Positions 34,860-46,490 of a stretch of DNA of 64,000 nucleotides are shown piece after piece; the first letter of the stretch is position 1, and each line of letters opens with the position of its first letter. The translations under genes were made by a program, and so were the position numbers. The stretch is from NCBI GenBank assembly GCA_030220185.1, contig JASPKZ010001241.1:2151001-2215000 (forward strand). The letters are read 5' to 3'. Source of the DNA: Diploptera punctata (taxonomy: Eukaryota > Arthropoda > Insecta > Blattodea > Blaberidae). A model generated the notes under the pieces. The model had not been told where the DNA came from, made no database searches, and saw only the letters and a list, made by a program, of their open reading frames with translations.

Positions 34860-35840
34860 GATTCATCACCATTTCTTTCCAATCTTTTTCGAGCTTAGAA
34901 TAGTACCTACTTTGAAAATGCTAAATAGATTTCACAATTAAATTGTGTGAGTTACAGCAGTAGCAGCTACCTCAATCAATCTGGATTCTGCAAACAAAAT
35001 ATCCACTCTATACGTATATGAAGTTTTAAATTCTAACAGTGGATTGGAATTTATAGGATTGGATTACTGTTTACAGGAGACTAAGAGACAAGATTTTGTT
35101 TAAGTGGTAAAATATTACGTATTTTCTTGTAACAAATGAACTCAGAAGCATAAAAATAGGGATGGTGCATGTATTAATTATTTTTAAGAAATTAAATGTC
35201 TAGGCTATTTCAGTTCAGATCCTCCAGTGAACCAAATGCTCGGTTAATTCTCCACTTCCAAAGTTCCAAAGAATATAGCAGAGGGCTATGGATATAGATA
35301 TATAGATGGAAAGCTCTGCGGTCATCACTTAAGTGTTGGCAGTGAGCGATCCATTTTGGTTCTCCTTAATAGGTAGAACCCCGGTTCCTGTAAAATACAT
35401 TAGCCCCGGTTTAAATTTTGAATTCAAAATTGAAGTTATTTAGCAAGGTGAAGTCGGAAGCGGACTTTTTGGGGTTCTATTCCAGCATTTGTTCTTTGGA
35501 TTGAGGGAAACCGCTTAAAACCTCAATCGAAATAGTCGATCACGAGGGATCTTGCCAAGTTTGGCTTTCGGATGACTCTACATTGGGAGGGCCAAAACCG
35601 GATATATATATTTAAATATAATATTTAGCAGAGGGCGAAGGAGAAGAAAAATATCCAAAAATGCATCGCGAAGGAGAAGAAAAAAATATTTAAAATGCAT
35701 TTTCTTCTCCTACAGTGTTGTAGAAATCCCGCGTGACACAACTAGGAGTGGACGAAAAATATCGTTCGTTATTTAACCCTTAAATTCATAATGTATCCTA
35801 TATGATACATCAGGTGGTTTAATTAATTTCATATCATAAA
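34860..35840. other. No gene; small direct repeat at 35630-35700
   Basis: A ~35-bp unit ('gcgaaggagaagaaaaa…') occurs twice at 35634-35700. The stretch 35400-35600 looks like an old SINE or repeat but is too degraded to place. Confidence 0.4.
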
Positions 35841-35862
35841 TAAATCAGAAGAAAACGAACAT

Positions 35863-36349
35863 TTTTTTATTAAGAGCCCCACCACCACCCCCCTGGGTTT
35901 CCTCAGGCTTAATGCCCATATCCCCAGGTCTGCTCTTGTCCCTAATTACTCTCTGCTGTTTTTATTATGTTCATTTTCTGGATACAAGTTTCGGGTGTTT
36001 GTTCTTAATACTACTTATATACAGTTATTTTTACATATTAATCCTTAACCTAAGTCTTAAATCTTAAATCTACCACCTAATCTAGTAATATTTACATGGT
36101 GTTGTGTTAAAACTAATACTTAATTTACTAACTTATTGCTAGATTACATCTAATCCCTTCTTCTTTGTCTGCGGATGTCCTCCTCTTGGCGTTGAGTAAG
36201 GACCCATCCAACGAAATTTCTCACTGCTTCATATGGCTGTTTTTCTGTCCAAAATCGTAGAGGAGGCGGCCAGTTCATATCACCGTTTAGTGCAGCCTCA
36301 TGTAAGTCCCTTCGTCTGGCCTCATATTTGATGCATTCGTACAGGACTT
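35863..36349 (-). mobile_element. Non-LTR 3' end with 16-bp TSD
   Basis: The exact duplication agaagaaaacgaacat flanks it (35847-35862, 36350-36365). The minus strand encodes LYECIKYEARRRDLHEAALN, DMNWPPPLRFW and RNFVGWVL, a Jockey-like C-terminus, then a ~300-bp 3' UTR ending in 'gctcttaataaaaaaat'. Confidence 0.8.
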
Positions 36350-36365
36350 AGAAGAAAACGAACAT

Positions 36366-37770
36366 CTAGGCCCATCCATCCACCCCTTGGGATACCTCGG
36401 TCGTCCTGACCATACTCCCAAGTCCTAGTTCTAGTCCTCCCTATTCTATGTTCACGTCCACGTTCAAGTTCACGGTCCTTACACCAACACCCTAGGGAGA
36501 GAGTGTTGGAGTTTGCAGTTCTGGGAATTTCTGAGCTACATAGTACATCAGGTCGCTCAATCCTGACGACCCCACAGTTGGTCCACGGGCTCCATGAGCC
36601 TAGCCGGGAGGACTGCTGTCGCAGATCCACCGACCATTCCCCTGTTCTGCCTCCAGGGACGTGTCCTGCAGCCGTTGTGAGACCGGCTAGGGCTACAAGC
36701 CCAACAGTGTGAGACTTTTAGTACATCCAGGTGCTCATCTCCTGGCGACCCCACAGTTTGTCGACGGGCCCGTAGGCCGAGCCAGTACAGTAGCTCCCCT
36801 CTGGACTGGTCCGAGCCGAGCCGAGCCCTGGTGTGCCCCCAGGGACGCCTTCTGCAGCTGTTGTGGGCCAGCACGGAGCTCGCAAGCTCCAACAGATGAG
36901 CAACTAGTACGACAAGGCGCTCAACTCTTGCCTACCCCACAAATGGTTCACGAGTCCCTTGGACTTAACCGGGAGGACTGTCTAGCAGATCCACCGACCT
37001 TTCCCCCAGTGCACCAGCTGGGGACGTGTTTGGTTGCTGAAGTGGGTCCAGCCTGAGCATTAGTACGTCAGGTCGCTCAACTCCTGACGACCTCACAGAT
37101 TGTCCTTGGGTCACTCGGTTCCAGAGTCGGCGCTAAATCCCACCAGCAAAGACCGCGCTTCCTCATTTCCCGAGCTTATTGACCTGGTGGTAATTCCCAG
37201 CATTACGCCCGGTATTGTCCCATCCAGCCCGTTCGCAAGACTAGGCCTAGTCGTGTAACTGCTGTGAAGCAGCCCACTGAGCAATGTAGGCATCCAGGGA
37301 GCTCATCTCCCATGGTGCCCCCACAGATGGTCTCAGGTTCAATGAACCAGGAGATAGGGGGGCACGATCCCCTAGTCTCCCACCGCCACGCCAACAGCGA
37401 CACATGCCCCCGCTGTGGGCCGGGATAGTTCTAGGCTTGACAGCAGGCCCCTTTCGCATATGTTTTTCCTGCTGACCCCACTCATGATCCGCGAGTCCAT
37501 CGGACTTGGAAGGGAGGACTGACTAGCAGATCCACCGACCTTTTCCCCACTACGCCACCGAGGGGACGCGTTTTGCTGCTGGAGTGGGAGCAGCACGAGC
37601 TATATAGTACGTCAGGTCGCTCGAGTCCTGACGACCCCACAAATGGCCCGCGGGTCCGGTCCGGACCTAGCCGGGAGGAATGCAAGCAAACCACCGACCG
37701 TTCCCCTATCCGCCACCCGGGGACGCGCCCTGTTGCTGTTGTGAGCACAGCTGGGGCCCGATGGACCCCC
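36366..37770. repeat. GC-rich degenerate tandem array, ~155-215-bp units
   Basis: Seven diverged units each contain a form of 'ctgacgaccccacagat.gtcc' (about 36561, 36739, 36926, 37082, 37300, 37469, 37626), most followed by 'gccgggaggact', 'agatccaccgacc' and 'ggggacgcgt'-like blocks. The GC content is strikingly higher than the rest. ORFs of 60-140 aa here lie in all frames with no consistent domain, so I do not call genes. Confidence 0.75.
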
Positions 37771-37789
37771 AGGGAGAAGAAAACGAAGA

Positions 37790-38030
37790 AAAAGAAACCA
37801 CTTAAATGTGTGTCAAATTATACACTATACCTAATAACAACAGTTATACAGGATTCCGTTTTCACTGCGGTCCGCCATGTTGAAATAAATGACGCAAGAC
37901 ATGTGTGCTTTGCCAATTTGAGGGTTAAATTCTTACACTCTATGAGCTTATTTTATAGACGTCGTGCTACTAAACACGAACATAAAAACAAAGCATAAGA
38001 AAACTAATATTGAATCAAATAATACAAAAT
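37790..38030. other. No gene seen
   Basis: Short AT-rich spacer before the (ATC)n tail of the next element. Confidence 0.45.
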
Positions 38031-38036
38031 ATTTTA

Positions 38037-38690
38037 TCATCATCATCATCATCACTCCAGGGATTAGGCAATTGCCCGTTCCGACTTCATATTGCATCAG
38101 CCCAACGTCTTCTAGGTCTTCCAACATCACGCCTTCCTCTTGCTTGATAGTTCCTGGCTAACAATGGATATCTCTCCTTACTCATTCCATCCATGTGATC
38201 AATCCATTTCTGTCTGTAATTCGTGACTTTATCCAATAAAGGCTGTACTTTCAATTCTTCTCTTATATCCTCATTTCTTATTCTATCAAGTCTTGTACAT
38301 CCTTTTACTTGTCTTAGGAACCGCATCTCTGCCGTCTGTATTCTATCCTTCTGTCTTTTCACTGGAGCCCAAGTTTCACATCCATACAATATTGTGGGAA
38401 CCGCCATAACATTATACATTTTTATCTTGGTTTCTTTTCTAATTTTATTTTTGAATGTTCTCTGTATTGTTCCACACACCATCTGAAATTTATTTATTTT
38501 GGAGTCAATATCTCTTTCCACATTGTAGCCAACATCACAGCCCAAATATTTGAAACTAGACACCTGTTCTATACTTTGATTTTCTAAAATAATTTTGGTT
38601 CTCACTGGATCTCTTCCTCTAAAAGCCATGGTCTTCGTTTTCCTTACAGAAATCTTTTGATCGTATAACTTACATTCAAAATATTTTATA
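38037..38690 (-). pseudogene. Non-LTR C-terminal region, uninterrupted 180-aa ORF (GCTR family)
   Basis: Minus strand, 38629-38087 open. It starts MAFRGRDPVRTKI right after the lost YADD region, then FKYLGCDVGY, VPTILYGCETWAPVK, AEMRFLRQVKGCTRLDRIRN, HMDGMSKERYP and GRRDVGRPRRRWADA. The 3' end has 'cgggcaattgcctaatccc' and a (GAT)n tail (38037-38053). It is the best-preserved copy of the family but lacks the catalytic half, so it is not expected to act. Confidence 0.85.
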
Positions 38691-38699
38691 TAATTTATT

Positions 38700-39200
38700 T
38701 CAGTATTAGTTGCATTGACATGAACAATTCACCAACACCTATTTCGACCTACGAAACCATTCAGTGCTTACCGCCTACCTCGACGGCTATATGGTTGCCT
38801 AACCAGAAACTGCATGGCTTCAGTGAGACTCCCTCTAAAGACTTCAAAGTTACATTTTTCTGTTTTTCTAACAATCATTACAATATATTTAGCTAGCGAC
38901 TTTAAGGATGTCACAAAACCAACAAATCCATTTCCCTTCTGGGAAAAAGTGATTGGCAAGGAAATATTATTGTATGATTGGTTTCAACTTAAAGTATTAT
39001 CTGCTCAAAAGTCCCTCTATAACAGCATATTTCAAGCAATAAATAAGGCACATAAACAACTAAATTACAAACAGATTCAAGTTTTTTTTTTACAAAAAAC
39101 GACTACGGAAAAAGGACATAATTTCAATTATATTTGTTGTTCTTTAATATCTGCTGACATTTCTTTCTGCAAACTTAAGAACACGTGTTTTCACAAAAAT
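38700..39200. other. No gene; unrecognised 141-aa ORF
   Basis: The plus-strand frame 38814-39239 is open but has no motif I recognise, and its end overlaps a retroelement tail in antisense. Confidence 0.35.
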
Positions 39201-39202
39201 AT

Positions 39203-39382
39203 TGAACTAACTAACTCATTGGCTCTATCGAACCCGTAGATCATGACCGCGCGGGCATAAGCTCTCCTTACGCCAATGTTTTCCAATCATCCCCCGTATA
39301 ATCTACATCCTTCAAATCATGGTTAATGTTATTCTCCCACTTCATTCTTGGTTTTCCCTCTTTTGTTTCTTACAAGAAGCGA
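39203..39382 (-). pseudogene. Non-LTR 3' tip (TAAG-tail family)
   Basis: Minus strand: GKPRMKWENNIN-like and DLKDVDYTGDDWKTL, then RAYARAV-like and 'gggttcgatagagccaatgag' with a (TTAG)n tail. Confidence 0.8.
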
Positions 39383-39712
39383 ATTATCCTGAATAAGACT
39401 ACGGTTTTAATAACAAAGAAGGTAGATTAACAGTAATCTGAAAGAAACGTATTTCAGACTCTGCGATGACGTAGTCTCAGTAAAGGTTAATATTAAATGG
39501 AAATGTAGATTTAATAATTTTAAATCCGTATTTTGATGACACATTCTGATCCAAATATCCGCATACTAACATATATAGGCTATATAATTAAGTTTTTTTA
39601 GTTGCTGATTACCATTAATTAATTACGTAAAGTTTCGTTGTTGAAATATTCTGCATGCTGATTCGTTATTCCTTAAAAACGTTTGATATTGAAATTTGGT
39701 TTTAATCAGTTT

Positions 39713-40103
39713 ACCATTACTACACATGTGGTTCAATGGATGATCATTCATACTACACATGTGGTTCAATGGATGATCATTCATACTACACATGTGGTTC
39801 AATGGATGATCATATTCATACTACACATGTGGTTCAATGGATGATCATTCATACTACACATGTGGTTCAATGGATGATCATTCATACTACACATGTGGTT
39901 CAATGGATGATCATTCATACTACACATGTGGTTCAATGGATGATCATTCATACTACACATGTGGTTCAATGGATGATCATTCATACTACACATGTGGTTC
40001 AATGGATGATCATTCATACTATACATGTGGTTCAATGGATGATCATTCATACTACACATGTGGTTCAATGGATGATCATTCATACTATACATGTGGTTCG
40101 TTC
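39713..40103 (+). repeat. 33-bp minisatellite, 11 full units plus a partial
   Basis: Unit: tactacacatgtggttcaat followed by ggatgatcattca. All units are near identical; one has a 2-bp insertion (about 39811) and two have actata for actaca. Because 33 is divisible by three, every frame stays open, giving false proteins of repeated MDDHSYYTCGS on plus and NHMCSMNDHPL on minus. No spacers, so not a CRISPR array. Confidence 0.95.
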
Positions 40104-40109
40104 GATGGC

Positions 40110-40430
40110 CTTTCATTCGCTTTATTTCGACAACTGACCAAAATGTGCTGAATTTAGCGAAGCAAATTGTATTTTTTAATTGATGTTATTGAGAAGGTAT
40201 CAGTACTTTGTCATTTATATTTCCATTTAAATGTTTATGTGAACAATCTACAATAATAATTTTGAAATATTTAAAATATAACCTACTTAAAACAGGGACG
40301 TAATTGTTATAAAGCGAACAAGTGGATATTTATCGAAATTACCAAAACTAACATAATGTTGGTGTATTTTCAATATAATATGAACCTAAATAGTTGTTGA
40401 ATATATCCCACCAGATCTATCTATTTTCGG
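40110..40430. other. No gene seen
   Basis: AT-rich spacer. Confidence 0.45.
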
Positions 40431-40501
40431 GTTTTTACAGCTGCTGCCGTCTTCCCGTGTCAAGCCTCCAAAGCCTACGATCCTGTCCGACTTTGACTGA
40501 T

Positions 40502-40753
40502 TTAGTCTTTTAGCATTCTATGTTTTTTTTTTAATGCGTGAGGAGCTGGCCCACAGCATAAACCCTCAACCTGGAGGACCAAGAAAATTTCTATATCCCA
40601 TAGCCTTTCAAGATCCTTCTTCACCGCAAGACAGCGTTTCTCTATTTCCCTTAGAGATAGGATTGCCTCTTCCGCCAGATCCGCCGTGTTGAAGGACTCC
40701 ATCTGCGCCGACTCTGCCCTTGAAGTCTTCATCGTAACCCTGGCTAGGGGCAC
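40502..40753 (-). CDS. Unrecognised 83-aa ORF
   Basis: Minus strand: MPLARVTMKTSRAESAQMES, ADLAEEAILSLREIEKRCLA, VQVEGLCCGPAPHALKK-like. Composition is protein-like (helical, charged), but I know no family. The sequence on both sides could extend the frame with shifts. May be part of a repeat or a decayed exon. Confidence 0.3.
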   Translation of the reverse strand: MPLARVTMKTSRAESAQMESFNTADLAEEAILSLREIEKRCLAVKKDLERLWDIEIFLVLQVEGLCCGPAPHALKKKHRMLKD

Positions 40754-40967
40754 TTACAGAGTACGATCAGTCGGAGCCAACTGAACTCTGTTTTTTTAAC
40801 GAGGTTGTTACTCCTCCCCCATCTCTTTTCTCATCCGAGCTTGTAACCGGCCATAGCGGAGTTATTCCACCAGATGATTGAATAAATATTTATATGAAAA
40901 ATATAAATTATCATGCTCACAATACTGGCTATATGGAGCTTGAGTAGATGGAAGCATTTACATTTTA

Positions 40968-41160
40968 GTGTGTCTCGGAGTAGCGTTGCTGTCCCATACG
41001 CAGTGAACCCGGGTTCCATCCCCAGTCGAGACAAATTTCATGAGTAATTTTTCGGATTTGTTCTTCAACTGTAAGACACATTTACTGAAACATTAAGGTT
41101 CCAAACGGTCCCCAAACAACATTTGGCCTTGGTAATAATAATTTTCATATTCGCCATACT
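40968..41160 (+). mobile_element. tRNA-derived SINE, family 2, partial
   Basis: Head with A-box-like tctcggagtagcgttgctg and B-box-like gggttccatcccc, then 'actgtaagacaca' and 'ggttccaaacggtcccc'. Tail lost or truncated. Confidence 0.75.
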
Positions 41161-41164
41161 TATT

Positions 41165-42225
41165 GTGAATGGTGTGTTTCGTCTTAATGCTAATGTTATC
41201 TGAAATGAAGTCCTGGAATGAAGTGATAATTCCTTCGGGAAGGCCCTCTATTTTCTTGAGTAACCCAAAAAGTGATCTAATGTTTAAATATCTCCCCCGA
41301 GAAACTAAGATCCGGGCGGCGAACGGATGTATAAGTAAAAATAAGTGACTGATTACATTAACATGTAGAAAAACAAGTTTTAGTGTAAATCATAATTGAA
41401 AATTAAATTAGTTTCAATAAATACACAGGGTGTAAACGAAGTAAGTTTCAAAAATATTTTGAGATTAGGGAATAAAGAACTAAACACAATGAAAATGTGT
41501 TTCTAATTAACAGGTTTTCCAGAAGAATGTTTTGTATGTCTAATGTTATTAAAGAGGAGAACAGATTTTTTTAATTCCTACATTAAGGTACCACGATTTC
41601 ACTATTTTTGCTTGTGCTGTGCTTACGAAACAGTCATATAAGGTCTCGCAGTGTAGCCCATAGCATTATTTACTGGGGTAAGTGGATCGTGAGCGTTCAA
41701 ATACCGAAGTAGTAAGCCATCTCTTCACTCTGCGAGAACAAACTCAAGATTTAACTCCAAACACAAGTAAGCAGTTGGTTATGAAGCGGAGTTGAAGTGC
41801 AATTGGAAATAAGAATTCTGTAAACATCAATCTTAAAATATTATTCCTCATTTGAAATTTTAAAATAATCAAGTCTGTGGCACAAAAATATATATTTGAC
41901 ATATTTCGTACCATTGCCGATATGGTATGTTATATAATTTATGCTCTGGATAATGATAAATGAAGGTGAAAGTAAAGGGTAAAATTAACCCTCATTACAG
42001 TCCGTAGAAGGGCATTTACATGGTAAGAATAGACTACAATAAACTTTGAGTCGTTTAAAGGACTCCGGATAGATGAGGGTCTTTTTTTGCTGTCCTCGTC
42101 CTTTGTTCTGAAATTTTATTTTAGTTCGATGTTAAGCTTCGATGTTTTTTTGCACAAATTGTCCGGCGTGGAAGGGAGAAGCAGCTTGGAAAAGCGTCCA
42201 GGTCCACCCATACTGGAGCTCCTTT
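41165..42225. other. No gene seen
   Basis: 'acagggtgtaaacgaagtaag' at about 41425 looks like a transposon end, but no matching partner was found. Confidence 0.4.
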
Positions 42226-42229
42226 CATA

Positions 42230-42915
42230 ATCAGAGGTTTTATGGATTGTTTTTATAGGTGTGAAGAAAAAGGCTTAAGCTTGTCAGTTTGTGTGTATGT
42301 TTTATTTTATTGTTTGATGTTATTGAGTGTTCCGTTTATGTGTTTGATATATTTATGTATGTTTTCTTAGATGTATTTGATTTTGTGAGTTTATTTAGGT
42401 GTTAGGTGAAATTGTGTTGAGTAGTGAAGGTTTCTTGAAGTTCTGTGATAGTTGTGTTTACTGGGTTATTCATTACAGCCATTTTCTGAAATAATGTCTA
42501 TATGTGTTTCAGATGGGACGAATTTAACTTTCCTTTTTTAGGGCTTTTTTTGGCTGTGCATTTGGCTATGGTTTTGAGTAATGGTTTTTTAGAATTGTCT
42601 GTTAAGTTGTTAGTGACTGTTAGAAAGAATTTAATTAATTCTTATTTTAGTGCGTTGAGCTTCTCATCTGTTATTTTCTAGTTTTTTGGTAGTTGTTTTG
42701 ATTTTTTCATCGGTGATTTTGAGATTTCCTTTGTGTGATATGTTTTTTGTTTCTTTGTCTGAGTTTGCTTTAAGTGTCGGGAAATTCAAAGCTGTAGAGC
42801 TGTGTTTGATCGGTGTTTTTCTCTGATTGTGTTATTAAAGGTATGCAGTTTTTGGCAGGTGGCGGCTTTTCTTTCTAATATTTAGGACATTTAACTGGTC
42901 CGGTGTAGTGACCCT
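42230..42915 (-). pseudogene. Gag-like (ORF1) remnant of a retroelement, uncertain
   Basis: The minus strand is strongly A/C-rich, like retroelement sense strands. It starts with CNIKGHYTGPVKCPKY, which fits a degenerate gag knuckle (C..CKG.H….C), followed by Lys/Thr/Asn-rich frames with stops. Seen: composition and the one motif. Inferred: gag identity. Confidence 0.4.
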
Positions 42916-42920
42916 TTATG

Positions 42921-43083
42921 TTGCATGGGATAGTAAGAAATAAAGCTCGTACCTTTCTAGACAATCGCCACGGATTTTCAGTTCTGGCGTGACGGCTGTC
43001 AGTTAATGCCTGAGTTACGGTGCAGTCAGGTTTAGGCTTGAAAAGTATTGCAGTGACCAAATGCGCTACGTCGTCGCCTTGAA
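42921..43083 (-). mobile_element. Degenerate SINE family 1
   Basis: Minus-strand similarity to family 1: 'tctagacaatcgccacg', 'gtgacggctgtcagt' and 'gcgctacgtcg' correspond to 'tctagacaatcggcac', 'gtgacggccg' and 'acgctacggcg'. Strongly diverged. Confidence 0.5.
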
Positions 43084-43139
43084 AAGGAGCCTCTCAAATC
43101 ACATTAGATCTAAGTTATAAACTATAGACTACTTTTCAT

Positions 43140-43665
43140 AAGTAATGCCACGAGTGAATTTATCTAGAGAATTTGGAAATCAAGAGTGGCATTTGTTAGG
43201 ACTATTTAACGAATAAAATTAAGCTGTTTACTCACAAATCATTGTTTAGCTATAGTTATTTTAAAATATTTATATATTTAATGTAAACGGTGATGTTTGA
43301 TAACAAATCAGAAATGTGAGGTTATGTTCATTCACTGCTGATTGATCATATTATTTATTGCCAAATAAGATCGCAATATTGTAAGAGTGCACCCAAGTGG
43401 AGAAATAATGAAACACGTCAAACTATATATCATAATCAACATTACGGGTTATTCATTTATATTTGTAGTAAACAACTCAGTAAAATCAAGGAATCTTTTC
43501 ATTATTTGCTATATTCAATGTATTTGTTGGAGAAAAATAATGCTTTGACCTGTTCAGAACATTAAAAAGGAGGAGCTTTCTTTATCACAAGAGCAGGAGC
43601 CGATAAAGAGAAGTCGATAAAGAGCGAGGTGAAACACGACTGTTATTGGCGGGTATTCTTTTACG
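43140..43665 (-). repeat. Repeat J, copy 3
   Basis: Minus strand; closest to copy 2 (shares 'tttaatgttctgaacagg' and 'tccaacaaatacattgaat'). The hairpin end lies at 43145-43195. The CCAAT-bearing left end is missing. Confidence 0.75.
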
Positions 43666-44300
43666 GATAACTCACAATAACGGGTAACGCCGGGTATTTT
43701 AAAATAATTACTTTATAAATGTTTTATTATTTTTACTTCCACTTATTCAACTAAACATTAAACCACATTAATTTTAATTTCTTTAGGCGTAGCAACTCAG
43801 GCCGGGTGTTAGCTAGTTTCAAATGAAAACGAATTCGTGAACAATTAAGCAATTGTTCTTCTCGGTCTTTGATGGCGGTTACCGGTATTTCATAGTTATT
43901 AACTCTTTCGGTCTGAAGGCAATCACAATATATAAAACAGTATGCATTTCTTAATAACGATAAGATCTGCACTTGGAAGCTATGGACAGATATGAAGTTA
44001 TACTTTATTTGCAGACAGTGATAGATTGTGAGGACAACAAATCTTCATTTATAATGAACATTTCTTTCGACGTACTCTGAGTAATAAAACACGCCAACGG
44101 CTATGAAGATATTAATGATCCTTCTGTTTGCCAACTGAACTTCTATTTGCAAATAAAAACTATAAATACAAAATAAGTAATATCTGTAAAATATTTCCTC
44201 ATAAATGAACAGCGTAGTAGATTTTCATTAAAGTTCAAAGCATTAATTTACAATTCGATATTTCGGATGGTAACAGAATATGTAAAAACAATTGGTCGCA
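43660..44300. repeat. Old repeat piece (43660-43830), then nothing recognised
   Basis: The reverse complement of 43660-43830 ('ctagctaacacccggcctg', 'tgctacgcctaaa', 'ttagttgaataag') matches 4421-4480. The rest holds no feature. Confidence 0.5.
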
Positions 44301-44318
44301 CTATTTTTTATTCATAAC

Positions 44319-45110
44319 TAGCGGACCCGGCAGACGTTATCTTGCCCGAACGTTCAATTCTCGTGTCATGGTCGGACGATAAAATATAAGTTACTTTTTT
44401 ACCACAGAATTCACTAATTAATACGTTCGCAGGATAACTCCTCACTGCCATCTGTTGTGGCCCAGGAGGCAATGCACTATGACGTGACATTGTTGTCGCA
44501 TGAAATATGTCGGTAATGCAGATGACTATATATCTGACATAAAAAATCATATTACTCGATCGCAGCGCCATCTACCGAGTCCAATAATGGTGAATCCGAA
44601 CCATCCAGGGACCCATACACGCACACACACAATTTCATCAAAATAGGTTCAGTCATTTTGGGCGGTTTTTAATTTTCGGATTACAAGTAAACTACCACTT
44701 CTGACTGTCTGTTTTGACTCACTTTTGGATAATATCCAACTCGGTTTATTTTAATAGGATATACTGAGTTTCGTTGTGAAACATTAAATATTGTTTCTAC
44801 TAGAGCGATTTAAAATGTTCACTTCATGTGAAAATCCTACACCTAATTGTTTTAGAGGATCCAGTTGTGAGTTTAAAACATCCAGAGACCGACTCAAACA
44901 AACACAATTATTTTCATCAAAATCAGTGTCGTTGTTTAGGCAGTTTTTATTTACGGATTTCAAGTAAATCCCCACTTCTGAGGGTCGGATTTTGCTGATT
45001 TTTGGACAGTACATATCTCAGTTTAAGTTGATAGAATATTCTGAGTTTTGTTGTGAAACATCGAAAATTGCGATAACTAGAGCCATTTTTACATTTTCGT
45101 TTGAGGTGAA
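44319..45110 (+). repeat. Dispersed repeat L with ~280-bp tandem duplication
   Basis: Starts 'ctagcggacccggcagacg', a start seen widely in arthropod repeats, and runs through 'accatccagggaccc' and 'atttcatcaaaataggttc'. Segments 44630-44830 and 44912-45110 are diverged direct repeats ('cccacttctga', 'tctgagtttcgttgtgaaac'-like). Confidence 0.6.
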
Positions 45111-46020
45111 CAACAAATGGGGAACTACCTTGATACCGTGCCTCCATGACTGTAAAATGTTGGTGGAATCGCTCACCCTGCTCATCACTCACTGCACCAA
45201 AATTTTCCGGGAAGTTAGCAGGATGGCTATGTAAAAATGCAACTTGATGATCATCTTGCAACCAAGCATTTTGAAGCATTCCAAGAGGTGCTGGACAATT
45301 TTGGTGTAATGCTGTACATGTGTATTTACAAGAAAGTATTTAAAAATGTTTTTGAATGCTAACCAAGAATTATTTCGACTTTCTGACATTGTTCCGATAA
45401 AGTGTTCATCTTTAACTAACTGCCGAATCTGTGGACCATCAAAATATATCGGCCTTTTTATTTTCAAATGACAGGCTCGGAAATGCCGAAATAAGATACT
45501 TGAAACAGTCTCCTTCAATTAGCAAAGCTTTACAGAATTGTTTCATGAGACCCAATTTGATATGTAGAGGTGCAAATACAATGTTCTTTCTTTCTATAAG
45601 TGGCTGATGTACAATGTTTGATTCACCAGGTTTCCGGTCAGATCTTTGCGGCCAATTTGACTGCACCCCATCCTTCCCACGAGCTCTGTTGTCCCACATG
45701 CACAAAAAGCAGATATTCAAGTATGTTTGATATATCCGTATTGTCCAAAAAGGAAGCCGACTATTTTAAGATAACACAAATGGTCCAGTGGTGCAAGTGA
45801 TATTACAACAACTCAATGACTCTGTATGTTTTTATATTCTTTCCTCAAACGAAGTGAATGGCCTATAGGGACTGAACCAAATACATTTCCGTTGTGGACA
45901 TACTTCAAGCTCCGCTTTGAGTCGATAAACAGTCGCCATTCAGTTGTGTTAAGTTTGAAATCCCCAACTATTCCATTGAACCATCTACGTTATGGCAATA
46001 CACAAATCCATCATCACTAT
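44950..46020 (-). pseudogene. Decayed insect repeat-family protein (SDEQGERFHQ type)
   Basis: Minus strand, in order: TEWRLFIDSKRSLK (about 45925), a GFLFGQYGYIKH-like run (about 45740), ICFLCMWDNRARG (about 45710), LHIKLGLMKQFCKAL (about 45555), a frame change to FDGPQIRQLVKDEHF (about 45445) and another to FPENFGAVSDEQGERFHQ (about 45215). I know this motif series from repeated, unnamed proteins in insects; the biochemical role is unknown. At least three frameshifts make this copy dead. Confidence 0.7.
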
Positions 46021-46205
46021 TAAAGTATTGCAGAAACACGCTTTCTCTCGTTCGAAAATAGGATCCACTAGAGAAGGTTTGTATCGGTGAATAGGAGAGC
46101 AATAGTGCTTCTATGATCCATGCTCGAGTCCGCGGAGAGTGATCACATTATCATACTGTGTAGAGAAAAATGTGACGTGGTAGAAGAAAACTAACGTCAG
46201 TTTTG

Positions 46206-46490
46206 ATATAATAATAATAAAGGAGAAATGTGCACAAGCCGTGCAGATATTACATGTGAAGTCCTTAATTGTCTTTGCTATAAGCACTGATCGATTTAAG
46301 TCTTTTTTACAATTCAAAATATGGTACTTTTGACATTTTCGTGAACACAAAACATATATGCACATGTCGTTAGGTTCATGAAATGTCTTGTTGCAGCATA
46401 TCTTGTGATGGAAGCCATGGACTGCCAGTCTGGTAGTGACATGCCGCATTTCACAGTTCGATTCTGCTGTCCATCGTCTGTCTTGCATAG
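46206..46490 (-). pseudogene. Non-LTR Cys/His-rich C-terminus (ATYGLE family)
   Basis: Minus strand: NCEMRHVTTRLAVHGFHHKI, then C…FHEPNDMCIYVLCSRKC and a YHILNC end, with an (ATT)n tail near 46207. The family's last ~90 residues only; it begins where the SINE at 46491 abuts it. Confidence 0.8.

Noticed and set aside
36322..37998. Cluster of 60-141-aa ORFs in all frames
   Set aside because: High GC content reduces stop codons; no frame keeps a consistent motif across the repeat units.
39713..40103. Possible CRISPR array
   Set aside because: Units are contiguous with no spacers, and the window is eukaryotic.
39736..40151. Three overlapping ORFs of about 105-133 aa with perfect peptide repeats
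   Set aside because: The 33-bp unit keeps all frames open; there is no other evidence of coding.
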